64,000 nucleotides of DNA from Halomonas shengliensis (GTDB lineage: Bacteria; Pseudomonadota; Gammaproteobacteria; Pseudomonadales; Halomonadaceae): the NCBI RefSeq assembly GCF_900104135.1, contig NZ_FNIV01000003.1, forward strand, positions 62,001-126,000. The letters run 5' to 3'. The position numbers were made by a program, and so were the translations under genes. Positions 57,632-64,000 of this stretch are shown here, one piece after another. Positions within the stretch are counted from its first letter, which is position 1, and every line of letters starts with the position of its first letter. Below the pieces are notes generated by a model. The model did no database searches, was not told the DNA's origin, and saw nothing but the letters and a program-made list of their open reading frames with translations.

Positions 57632-57843
57632 GAATGTTCTCAGCGTCTGCTCCTGGCCGGATGGGGAAGTTTAGGCTACGCTCATGACAAGGGTCGTCGG
57701 TTGACGACCCAAAGCGGCCATGCAGTCAATGGCTGCATGCTCGTTCATTGGGGATCTGCAGCATGCACGAGGATCGGTGTTATGCTGCCAAGCTATAATT
57801 AATTCCTAGATTTTTCAATAAGATAAGAGGTGGGCAAGCGCGC
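57632..57843 (+). repeat. Intercassette repeat R1
   Basis: Non-coding sequence beginning AGAATGTTCTCAGCG..CTCCTGGCCGGA and containing GACGACCCAAAGCGGCCATG. It is imperfectly repeated at 61379 and, in part, at 62465. Homology with 61379-61650 extends over more than 200 bp. Confidence 0.65.
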
Positions 57844-57844
57844 A

Positions 57845-57916
57845 GCATAACATTATTGAACGAGCGTGCGCGTTCAAGTGGAATATCAAGCACGCGGTCT
57901 AACACCTGTTATATGC
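57845..57916 (+). other. attC-like site 1
   Basis: GCATAAC at 57845 pairs with GTTATATGC ending at 57916; there is an imperfect inner stem. It precedes the Lit-like gene and is the least certain of the six. Confidence 0.5.
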
Positions 57917-57929
57917 CATAGGAGGGCTA

Positions 57930-58853
57930 GTGGAAACGACAGACATTGTTCGCAAACTTTTTGACGGTGTTGTTCCTGAGAGAGCATCAGAGATTGAGTC
58001 TATCGCTAACGATTATGAGGCCCAGTTCCGCCTGATTGGTGACCGCGAAGGATTTAACTTAGATGCTGGAGGGTTCTCCGCGATCCAGTACACCAGCAGA
58101 TCAACGCGTCAAATGTGGCTTTTCGGTTATGCGGGAAGGCAGGCGTTACACTGTTATGCTTCGTTGATCGTATTGCTCAAATCATGGGGCGCCACTCTCG
58201 ACATCAACGAAATTAACAAGATTCCAGATCAGGCAGCAGAAGATGAGGCTTTCAAGTCGATACTTGATGCAGTGAAAGACCTGAGCACTGCATTTCATGA
58301 AGATGACTTTGAATGGCCTGTGGGTATTCCTGAACCAGAGAAGGGTAGGCCGTCAGATGCAGAGCGCGCTGCAGTATATGATCTCACGTGCATGGCGACG
58401 GCATATGTATTTTTGCACGAACTAAAGCACGTTATTTTCTCAGCTGAAGGAAATGCACCGGAAGACCCGAGGGACGAAGAATATCGGTGTGATCAGTTCG
58501 CGAAGGATATGATGATAACCAGGATCGATCAGTACGCCGCAAGCAGTGGGTATCCCCCGGAAAAGGTTAGGATGAAGCGTATGATGGGGATCGCTCTAGC
58601 ATCGGCCTTTATCCTTTTCGCAACAGGAAGAAGCCGTCTCGCGGGTTCAGCGACTCATCCTCCTATTTACGGGCGTTGGTCTGCGACTGTGAAAGATGTC
58701 AACTTACCGGAAGATGACTGGTTCTGGCTGTATTTTTCCTCATTCGCCCTTGCGCTGCTAAAATATTATTCAATAAATATTCAGCCGAAGGTCGTGAAGG
58801 ATTATAAATCGCTATGCTTGGACCTAATCGCAGATCTTGAAAATGGCATATAA
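57930..58853 (+). CDS. Lit-like phage-exclusion metallopeptidase (peptidase U49 family)
   Basis: 307 residues from a GTG behind AGGAGGG. The zinc motif HELKH (His163, Glu164, His167) is followed by EEYRCDQFAKDMMI, which can supply the third ligand. The later blocks RMMGIALASAFIL and THPPIYGRWS line up in order with E. coli Lit (HHEISH, EREADSHATKWIL, RALGIATAVL, THPAAYERIYS). Lit cleaves EF-Tu when triggered by the T4 Gol peptide and aborts infection. Whether this homologue has the same target is unknown. The stop lies inside the left edge of attC site 2. Confidence 0.8.
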   Translation: METTDIVRKLFDGVVPERASEIESIANDYEAQFRLIGDREGFNLDAGGFSAIQYTSRSTRQMWLFGYAGRQALHCYASLIVLLKSWGATLDINEINKIPDQAAEDEAFKSILDAVKDLSTAFHEDDFEWPVGIPEPEKGRPSDAERAAVYDLTCMATAYVFLHELKHVIFSAEGNAPEDPRDEEYRCDQFAKDMMITRIDQYAASSGYPPEKVRMKRMMGIALASAFILFATGRSRLAGSATHPPIYGRWSATVKDVNLPEDDWFWLYFSSFALALLKYYSINIQPKVVKDYKSLCLDLIADLENGI

Positions 58854-58925
58854 CAAAGCAATCAAATTCGCTCCCTTCGGTCGCCGGACGCTCGTTCCTC
58901 GCGCCGTTTATTGCGGGCGTTATGC
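58850..58925 (+). other. attC-like site 2
   Basis: It starts ATAACAAAGCAATCAAA at the Lit-like stop and ends TTGCGGGCGTTATGC. The inner arms GCAAT../..ATTGC pair. The end GCGGGCGTTA is like that of Vibrio VCR sites. Confidence 0.8.
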
Positions 58926-58947
58926 AGGAAATCAATAGGAGGCTTGC

Positions 58948-59829
58948 ATGCCAAGAAGAATAAGTCCCGCGCAGATGCGGAGCAAGTTGAGGCAGGTCCA
59001 GAATAAACAAAAACAGGCAGAAGCCAAGTATAACCGTGAGGTCAGGCAGCATAATCAAAAAGTTAAAAAGGTAGTAAATAGATACAACAGCGAAGTAAGA
59101 AAACACAATGCGAGGGTCAGGGCCAATCGACAAAAAATCGATTCTGAACTCCGAAAAATGAGGTCGTCTAGCTCGTCTCAATACCAGGTCGTTAGAAGTT
59201 CCGCCATGACGCTCAATACCTACTATGAGCGTCTAGATGCCAGAGAGAACGATTTTGAACAGGCCAGCTTTGGCTATGACTTCTTAGACAGATCTGAGAA
59301 AGAAAATGCGAATAGTCTAGCTCTTTCAAACGTACTCGAATCTAACGCCGAGGATGACGAAGGGCACCAATCCGATCTCCTTCGCACTGAGATCGACGAC
59401 ATGCTGCAAGAGCTGTCACCCGAATTGAGCAATCGTTGGAAAGGAGCCTTGTTCTCTTTGAATCCAGAAAACCCCGATGCGGCTAGACATTTCTGCACAA
59501 GTGCCCGAGAAGTCTTTGTTCAAATTTTAGAAATCAACGCGCCTGATGAAAAAGTGATAGAGAAAGCACCTGAGTGCGATAAGAATCATCAAGGCCAACC
59601 AACGCGGAAAGAGAAAATTAAGTACCTGCTAGGGCGTTCAGGAATACTCACAGAAGAAGCAGTCGATTTTGTGGATGCGGATGTCAAAAATGTGCTCAGC
59701 CTTTTTCGTGTTTTCAATGATGGCACTCATGGATCATCCGGGAAATTCGGCATCACAAAGTTGCTATCGATCAAAAATAGGGTAGAGGATGGAATCGCTT
59801 ACCTGTTTTCAGTCTGTCGTCATGCATAA
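58948..59829 (+). CDS. Cassette protein with N-terminal coiled coil and C-terminal helical domain
   Basis: 293 residues. Residues 1-75 are Lys/Arg/Gln-rich (KLRQVQNKQKQAEAKYNREV and on) and should form a long coiled coil. From about residue 150 a compact helical domain follows: ELSNRWKGALFSLNPENPDA, HFCTSAREVFVQILEINAPD, and LSLFRVFNDGTHGSSGKFGI. This resembles a domain I recall being annotated as a pPIWI-associating nuclease, but the match is from memory and catalytic residues are not certain. A defence role is plausible from its place in the array. Confidence 0.6.
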   Translation: MPRRISPAQMRSKLRQVQNKQKQAEAKYNREVRQHNQKVKKVVNRYNSEVRKHNARVRANRQKIDSELRKMRSSSSSQYQVVRSSAMTLNTYYERLDARENDFEQASFGYDFLDRSEKENANSLALSNVLESNAEDDEGHQSDLLRTEIDDMLQELSPELSNRWKGALFSLNPENPDAARHFCTSAREVFVQILEINAPDEKVIEKAPECDKNHQGQPTRKEKIKYLLGRSGILTEEAVDFVDADVKNVLSLFRVFNDGTHGSSGKFGITKLLSIKNRVEDGIAYLFSVCRHA

Positions 59830-59901
59830 CCAAGCCATGTACCGGATGCCAAAACTTCCGCTTCGCTCTGGTTTTGCCACCGGTGATGGCGGGCGTTAAC
59901 C
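59824..59901 (+). other. attC-like site 3
   Basis: GCATAACCAAGCCAT at the gene's stop, ending GATGGCGGGCGTTAACC. Strong internal pairing: CCAT..ACCGG..CCAAAAC with GTTTTG..CCGGTGATGG. Confidence 0.88.
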
Positions 59902-59914
59902 AAGAAGGCAGATC

Positions 59915-60373
59915 ATGTCTGAGTATAGGCTGACAAAGGAAATCATTGACCGTTCCGTGTCATCCAACTGGGATGAGGCAAAGTTGGAATGGGAGCTGAG
60001 TGAGGTCTATGAGGCTGACGAGTCCGAGACCTGCCTTTGTGGCCACTATCCCATAATTGAGTGCTGCGTGTTGTCGAACAAGCTGAATCGCAGCTCTGCA
60101 ACAGTCGGAAATTGCTGCGTAAAAAAGTTTATCGGCCTCCCGTCAGACAAAATTTTCCAGGCCGTGAAACGGGTCCGAAAGGATCAGGAGAAATCGCTAA
60201 ACGCTGAGGCGATTGACCATGCGTATCGCAGCGGGTGGATCAACGAGTGGGAGAAGAACTTCTATTTTGACAACTTGCGGAAACGAAACCTTACTCCGAA
60301 GCAGAGAGCGAAAAAACTCGAAATTAATCGCCAAATGCTGGCGAAAATGCGCAAAAGTCCGAAAAATGGTTAA
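59915..60373 (+). CDS. Cassette protein, Cys-rich, unknown function
   Basis: 152 residues. The N-terminal half holds ETCLCGHYPIIECCVLSN and ATVGNCCVKKFIGLP, six Cys spaced like a zinc-binding site. The C-terminal half is helical and basic (RAKKLEINRQMLAKMRKSPK). I recall similar small proteins in phage and integron cassettes, without a known function. It may bind nucleic acid. The stop lies in attC site 4. Confidence 0.65.
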   Translation: MSEYRLTKEIIDRSVSSNWDEAKLEWELSEVYEADESETCLCGHYPIIECCVLSNKLNRSSATVGNCCVKKFIGLPSDKIFQAVKRVRKDQEKSLNAEAIDHAYRSGWINEWEKNFYFDNLRKRNLTPKQRAKKLEINRQMLAKMRKSPKNG

Positions 60374-60443
60374 CACTGTGGTCAACGGGACGTCAACTAC
60401 GCTGCGCTCCGTTGGTGCCCATTACCACAGGAGCTGGTTGCTT
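60368..60443 (+). other. attC-like site 4
   Basis: GGTTAACACTGTGGTCAACGG pairs with CCGTTGG..ACCACAG; it ends GAGCTGGTTGCTT. The right core is GTTGC, not GTTA, so it is divergent. Confidence 0.7.
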
Positions 60444-60456
60444 CATGGAGGAGTAG

Positions 60457-61314
60457 ATGCACTTCTTTTACTTGGATGAAAGTGGCGATACTGGGGAAAA
60501 TCTCGAAGATCCTCAGCAGTCAATATTCGTACTGGGCGGACTCAGTGTCGCCGATAAGAAATGGAACAACACAAAGGAACGCCTCGATCAAATAATAACG
60601 GCCTATTTCGATGGCGAAGTACCCGCCGGCTTCGAGGTCCACTCGAATGAGTTGCTTTCACCGAATGGTGAAGGGCCATTTGCGGGTCACCCAATCAGCG
60701 AACGCTTGCAGCTCGCAAAGGATTTACTTGGCCTTATGGGCGAGCTGGGTCATCACGCTCACTACTTCGCCATTGAAAAAACTGCCCTGATCAATGTTGA
60801 ATGCCAGTTCCCGACCGTATACAACAGCAATCACCCATATCTCCTTTCCTTCGATTACTTGATAACATACATGAATTGGCATGTGAAGGAGAATCTTGGG
60901 CAATCAGCACGTGGAATGATTGTCATGGACGAGAAAGAAGAACATCACGATAGCGTCGAGGCAATAATCCATAATCGCAGGTTCGAAGTTCCGGTTAACC
61001 AAAAGGTTAAGTGGATTGTAGAGTTCAGCTACCCGGTAGATTCCCGAAAGAATCCTATGATTCAGCTCTCTGATTTGGTCGTGCTGTGTATAAGACGATT
61101 TTTAGAAATAGAAAAGGGATACAAAGAAAACATGCCGGCTGCGGTGGTCCAGTTCTATGCCGAATGTTTTGACATCATTGATTCAAGAGTTAAAGGGCGG
61201 AGGCTGATTGAGCGGAAGGGACGAAATTTAGGCCAGTTGAACTCCCACTTGGAGGCGTCACAATGCAAGCCAAGAGTTCAGTGGCGAAGAGCATATGGCA
61301 TACAGCGCAACTAA
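60457..61314 (+). CDS. DUF3800 protein (RNase-H-fold nuclease-like)
   Basis: 285 residues. It opens with HFFYLDESGDTG, the DUF3800 signature carrying the first acidic residues. FEVHSNELLS, MIVMDEKEEH and the C-terminal NPMIQLSDLVVLCIRR supply further conserved acids, as in an RNase-H-like active site. DUF3800 proteins are frequent in defence islands and on mobile elements; their activity is largely untested. The start lies 14 bp after attC site 4 and the stop lies in site 5. Confidence 0.85.
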   Translation: MHFFYLDESGDTGENLEDPQQSIFVLGGLSVADKKWNNTKERLDQIITAYFDGEVPAGFEVHSNELLSPNGEGPFAGHPISERLQLAKDLLGLMGELGHHAHYFAIEKTALINVECQFPTVYNSNHPYLLSFDYLITYMNWHVKENLGQSARGMIVMDEKEEHHDSVEAIIHNRRFEVPVNQKVKWIVEFSYPVDSRKNPMIQLSDLVVLCIRRFLEIEKGYKENMPAAVVQFYAECFDIIDSRVKGRRLIERKGRNLGQLNSHLEASQCKPRVQWRRAYGIQRN

Positions 61315-61378
61315 CATGGCGCTCCAGCCGACGTCAGGCCGCGCTGCGGCCTTCCTCGGCTGAGCTTGGTCGTTATAT
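61309..61378 (+). other. attC-like site 5
   Basis: AACTAACATGGCGCTCCAG starts at the DUF3800 stop and the site ends GAGCTTGGTCGTTATAT. Inner arms CAGCCGA/TCGGCTG and GGCCGC/GCGGCC pair. Confidence 0.87.
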
Positions 61379-61650
61379 ATCAGAATGATCTCAACGGCTG
61401 CTTCTGGCCGGAAGCTGATCTTTAGGCTGCCTTGATCGGGCAGTCACTGACGACCCAAAGCCGACATGGTTATAGTGGAACCAGTCACGATCCCGTTTCT
61501 ATGGGATATGCAATATAGGCGATGCGATATTAACAGTCTAGGCTTAACACGCTTGTTTTTCGGTGAGATAAGAGATGACTGAGTGAGTGGAAAAGCATTC
61601 TTGAAAGCGCGTGCGCGCTCAAGTCGAATATCGAGCATGCGGGACCTTAA
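61379..61650 (+). repeat. Intercassette repeat R2 (non-coding leader of the last cassette)
   Basis: Begins CAGAATGATCTCAACGG..GCTTCTGGCCGG, then GACGACCCAAAGCCGACATG, and near its end GCGCGTGCGCGCTCAAG. It is homologous to R1 (57632-57900) in the same order. No gene; it fills most of the 495-bp gap before 61810. Confidence 0.65.
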
Positions 61651-61655
61651 AAGTA

Positions 61656-61684
61656 TTGACAAATCCAAGCTGTTTCCTAATAAT
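61656..61684 (+). promoter_or_regulatory. Candidate sigma-70 promoter of the last cassette
   Basis: TTGACA (61656-61661) and AATAAT (61679-61684), 17-bp spacer, 126 bp before the gene at 61810. Confidence 0.4.
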
Positions 61685-61809
61685 TTGAGTAGGCATAGGT
61701 AGCCTCCCTGCTGCGTTGGGAAATACCTAATTGACCTTCCAAAATTTACTTTGAAGCCAAGCAAGCAGCATGCTAACTATGATTAACATAGGGCTGTCGG
61801 AGTAAAAAG

Positions 61810-62397
61810 ATGTTTGCATATAAAGAGTGCTTAGATAGTCTTAAATATATTGCAAAGGTATCCACTTTCGAAGACAAGTCTCATTGCCAGAAGCTTGACC
61901 TCTGTAGCCAAGAATTCGGCTTCAATAACTACCATCATTTAAAAAGTACTCTACATAAATTACCTGAAGATCGATTTGGTAAAGTTTCTCTAAAATTAAT
62001 GCGGAAATATTGCCAAGCGGCAAAGCCCAGCTTGGATGAAAATTATGTTGAGTTTTATGCTTCTCAAGGTATACAAGCTATTCAAGTTGCGTTCTATAGC
62101 CAATGGATCGGGTGGGACAAGCTAGGGAGAGAAGTTAGAGAACCGCGTCCATATTGTGGCAAAAGGAGCATTGATGGCCTAAGAGAGTTGTTTGAAACCC
62201 CTGTCTATGTGGTGGAAAATGACAAACAGCTTATAAGCTGGCTATATGACTGGTATGGCACTGCATTAATACCTGAAAAGTTAGCGAAGAAATATTTCTC
62301 AGAAAAATTTGACAGAAAAAGGCTTGTCTGCGAAGAAGTGAACATGGATCTGGTTAGAGCGTGTTCGGAAGATTACAGCAATAACGTCGCTACATAG
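61810..62397 (+). CDS. Cassette protein, unknown function
   Basis: 195 residues, mixed charge, no membrane segment. The N-terminal part (SLKYIAKVSTFEDKSHCQKL, then EFGFNNYHHLKSTLHKL) looks like a small helical domain. The C-terminal half is rich in aromatic residues (VYVVENDKQLISWLYDWYGT). No catalytic motif is recognised. It is unusual in having a ~430-bp leader after the preceding attC site, with its own candidate promoter. Confidence 0.6.
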   Translation: MFAYKECLDSLKYIAKVSTFEDKSHCQKLDLCSQEFGFNNYHHLKSTLHKLPEDRFGKVSLKLMRKYCQAAKPSLDENYVEFYASQGIQAIQVAFYSQWIGWDKLGREVREPRPYCGKRSIDGLRELFETPVYVVENDKQLISWLYDWYGTALIPEKLAKKYFSEKFDRKRLVCEEVNMDLVRACSEDYSNNVAT

Positions 62398-62403
62398 TTA
62401 ATT

Positions 62404-62464
62404 GCATAACAAAGTCAGTCAGAGGTGGAGGGGGCTGCCATCGCCTCTGCTGGTGGCGTTGTAA
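62404..62464 (+). other. attC-like site 6 (array end)
   Basis: GCATAACAAAGTCAGTCAGAG at its start, CCTCTGCTGGTGGCGTTGTAA at its end; CAGAGG/CCTCTG pair. It is the last site of the array. Confidence 0.8.
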
Positions 62465-62500
62465 GTTAGGATAATCTCAATGGCCGCTTCTGGCCAAAAG
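62465..62500 (+). repeat. Intercassette repeat R3 (short copy)
   Basis: GTTAGGATAATCTCAATGGC then CGCTTCTGGCCAAAAG matches the first ~35 bp of R2. It directly follows attC site 6. Confidence 0.6.
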
Positions 62501-62526
62501 CTGCCTGCCAACACGTTGGCAGGCAG
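62501..62526 (-). terminator. Terminator hairpin behind the MvaT-like gene
   Basis: A perfect 12-bp stem CTGCCTGCCAAC/GTTGGCAGGCAG with a 2-base loop lies just after the minus-strand stop; CTTTTGG follows on that strand. Confidence 0.75.
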
Positions 62527-62537
62527 GCTATGAGATT

Positions 62538-62912
62538 TTAATTCTCAGTCCTCACCAGCCAACCTTCCACCACCTCAGCGCCATATTCATCCTTCCACTG
62601 CTTCAGTGTCTTCTGGTTACCGCCGCGGGTCTCGACGACTTCACCGGTGTTAGGGTTCTTGTAGATCTTCAGCTTGCGCTTGGCGCGGCCGGTACTCCTG
62701 GTGCTGTTGGATCCCTTGTCAGAAATCGATGCCGGATTCAGTAGTTTGATAACCTCAGTGGCTGACTTATCGAACTCGCGCATTAGGTCTTCAAGGTGGT
62801 TCTTGAACTCCAGCTCTGTCTTCAGGCGATCGTCGTTTTTCAGCCTGTCCAGCTCCTCCTGGAGCTGCTTCAGCTGCTGTTCTTTCTGTATGTAGGTGGT
62901 GAGAATTGACAT
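62538..62912 (-). CDS. H-NS-like xenogeneic silencer, MvaT family
   Basis: 124 residues. The N-terminal half is a coiled-coil oligomerisation region (KEQQLKQLQEELDRLKNDDR). The C-terminal DNA-binding part reads KIYKNPNTGEVVETRGGNQK and TLKQWKDEYGAEVVEGWL, the MvaT/MvaU signature. Such proteins bind AT-rich foreign DNA and silence it. It faces the AT-rich cassette array tail to tail, sharing only the terminator region. I chose the ATG before SILTTYIQKEQQ; the frame extends upstream to 62975 through a TTG. Confidence 0.88.
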   Translation of the reverse strand: MSILTTYIQKEQQLKQLQEELDRLKNDDRLKTELEFKNHLEDLMREFDKSATEVIKLLNPASISDKGSNSTRSTGRAKRKLKIYKNPNTGEVVETRGGNQKTLKQWKDEYGAEVVEGWLVRTEN

Positions 62913-62975
62913 GGGCTTCCTCTCTATGGGCTGGATGGAGGTAAGTAGTATGGTAGTATTTTCTATATGATTCAA

Positions 62976-64000
62976 TAGACCTCACCACCTACATCCAGAA
63001 AATGTTCAGTTTTGATACAGCAGGTGAATGCCGTCGAATTATTTTGATTAAAGTCATAGGTTGTTTCTAACAAACAGACTATTCATTTCCTGATCTCTTT
63101 TTATGAGAGTGCAACCTAGCTAGGCAATGATCGAATGAGTTTCACGAATGTTTCGTAGGACCGTGTGCAGCGCAAACTTTCGCGATGCTAACAATTATTA
63201 TAATGAATCGATTTTTTCAAAACCTGAATGAAGCAGAATCCGCGATGTGGACATACTTCCAGGCAGCACCAATCGTTTTTTGCTGGCGATAAGCTCGACA
63301 TCAACATACAAGTGCCTCGCCAGCCATAGGCCGCTTCGCACGTAGAAGCGCGACTTCAAACCCCCAACCGACCTGGACAGCTAGCTAGGTGCTTACACTC
63401 GTGGACTCCCCGGGCTGCAGGCTCAGGAGAGGTCTGATTCGGAAATGCGATCTTAAGCACCCACCAAACCAACTAAGTGCATATACTCGCTGAAGCGCCT
63501 GGTAAAACTCCCAGTCTGGCCTGGCCCGAACAAATGCGGCCTCAGGCACCCATCTGACCTGACGATATACAGCTTTCTTCAATTTATGTCATGTCCGGAC
63601 GTCAATTGTCAGAGAATAAGACATGACGCCGAGCGGTAAAGGCCGGTTCGAGGGTGCCTCTGGCCGCCGCCGACCTAGCTGCACCAATACAACCAGCCTC
63701 TACCGCATGCCAGTGATGCCTGATGAGCAGCGTGTTGTGGTCAGTCAGGTGTCAACGAATGGCCAATTTATTTACCTGAAGCCCCATATTTGGTCACTCT
63801 GTTGACAGATACCGCCTAGCAGCACTGGTCGATGCATAACATGCTGTTTTGTAAAGATTCATCTCGTATTTATCACAGTGTCAACGAGGGTGATGTTATT
63901 CGATACAAATCACCCCTGGCCCGAGGATCCCGCCACCGCCGAGGCCACCGCCCGCACCAAGCGGCGTTAGGTGGCGTCGCTTCGACGCAGTAGCCGCAGC
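62976..64000. other. 1-kb mostly non-coding right end
   Basis: No convincing gene. It contains imperfect ~90-bp direct repeats at about 63366-63575 (phrases CACCCA..ACC and GTGC(A/T)TA(T/C)ACTCG recur), an inverted pair GTCATGTC/GACATGAC near 63590-63628, and TGTCAAC/GTTGACA near 63745-63807 with GTGTCAACGA repeated near 63880. These look like decayed mobile-element ends. Confidence 0.4.

Larger units (their letters stand above)
57845..62464 (+). mobile_element. Integrase-less gene-cassette array (CALIN)
   Basis: Five plus-strand genes are separated by six attC-like sites of about 60-80 bp. Each site starts near a (C/T)AAC close to a stop codon and ends in a GTT(A/G) core, with internal inverted repeats. 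No integron integrase gene is present in the window. The spacing (one gene, one site) and the common orientation are those of integron cassettes. Confidence 0.8.

Noticed and set aside
63385..63582. 65-residue minus-strand open frame with internally similar halves
   Set aside because: The similarity follows from the DNA repeats; no ribosome site or family support.

Overview
The window looks like accessory DNA of a halophilic, PHA-storing gammaproteobacterium, probably a Halomonas relative. This rests on gene content (acidic, GC-rich metal-resistance genes, a PHA synthase cluster, an MvaT-type silencer) and not on any core marker. Almost everything here is mobile or metal-related.

Layout. (1) 1-3850: an AT-rich three-gene tyrosine-recombinase module of the Tn554 / Gamma-Mobile-Trio type, cut by the left edge. 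(2) 3957-5638: an IS1380-family insertion whose right end truncates a type III Mod methyltransferase (5639-7153). (3) 7406-26686: a copper island with a CaCA antiporter, small periplasmic and membrane copper proteins, a cupredoxin, a two-component system, CopA/CopB, two tandem secreted paralogues, a CusCBA efflux system, Lgt and membrane proteins. (4) 27306-30677: a 3,372-bp ISL3-family element with a perfect 8-bp target duplication, carrying a PbrR-like regulator, a cation transporter and lspA (ISPpu12-like). (5) 30689-34217: a Cu P-type ATPase module. (6) 34479-39620: a second ISL3-family element of 5,142 bp, with 24-bp inverted repeats and an exact 8-bp target duplication. It carries a whole mer operon and splits a small secreted-protein gene whose two halves rejoin in frame. 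(7) 40037-43380: an MFS pump, a YVTN beta-propeller and several decayed gene fragments. (8) 43381-49720: a PHA-synthase / phosphotransacylase / DUF3141 / alcohol dehydrogenase cluster. (9) 49968-55257: a second Cu P-type ATPase module. (10) 55533-62526: AT-rich DNA with a broken integrase, a frameshifted Shedu-like nuclease gene and about six attC-like sites separating same-strand cassettes (Lit-like peptidase, coiled-coil protein, Cys-rich protein, DUF3800 protein, unknown). No integron integrase is visible, so this is a CALIN-type array. (11) 62538-64000: an MvaT-like gene and about 1 kb of largely non-coding DNA.

How the parts work together. Copper handling is layered: cytosolic Cu export by two P-type ATPases, periplasm-to-outside export by CusCBA, periplasmic oxidation and binding by CopA, the cupredoxin and Met-rich Spy-like proteins, and outer-membrane CopB. 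A direct repeat TTCAG-N6-TTCAG (11-bp period) lies ahead of the cupredoxin, copA, both secreted paralogues, lgt and, on the minus strand, the second ATPase module. It is a candidate operator for the OmpR-family regulator at 11100. Mercury (merRTPF-A) and lead/cadmium (PbrR-like with a transporter and lspA) functions came in on ISL3 elements whose transposase genes lie directly behind metal-regulated genes. The right-hand cassette array carries probable anti-phage genes.
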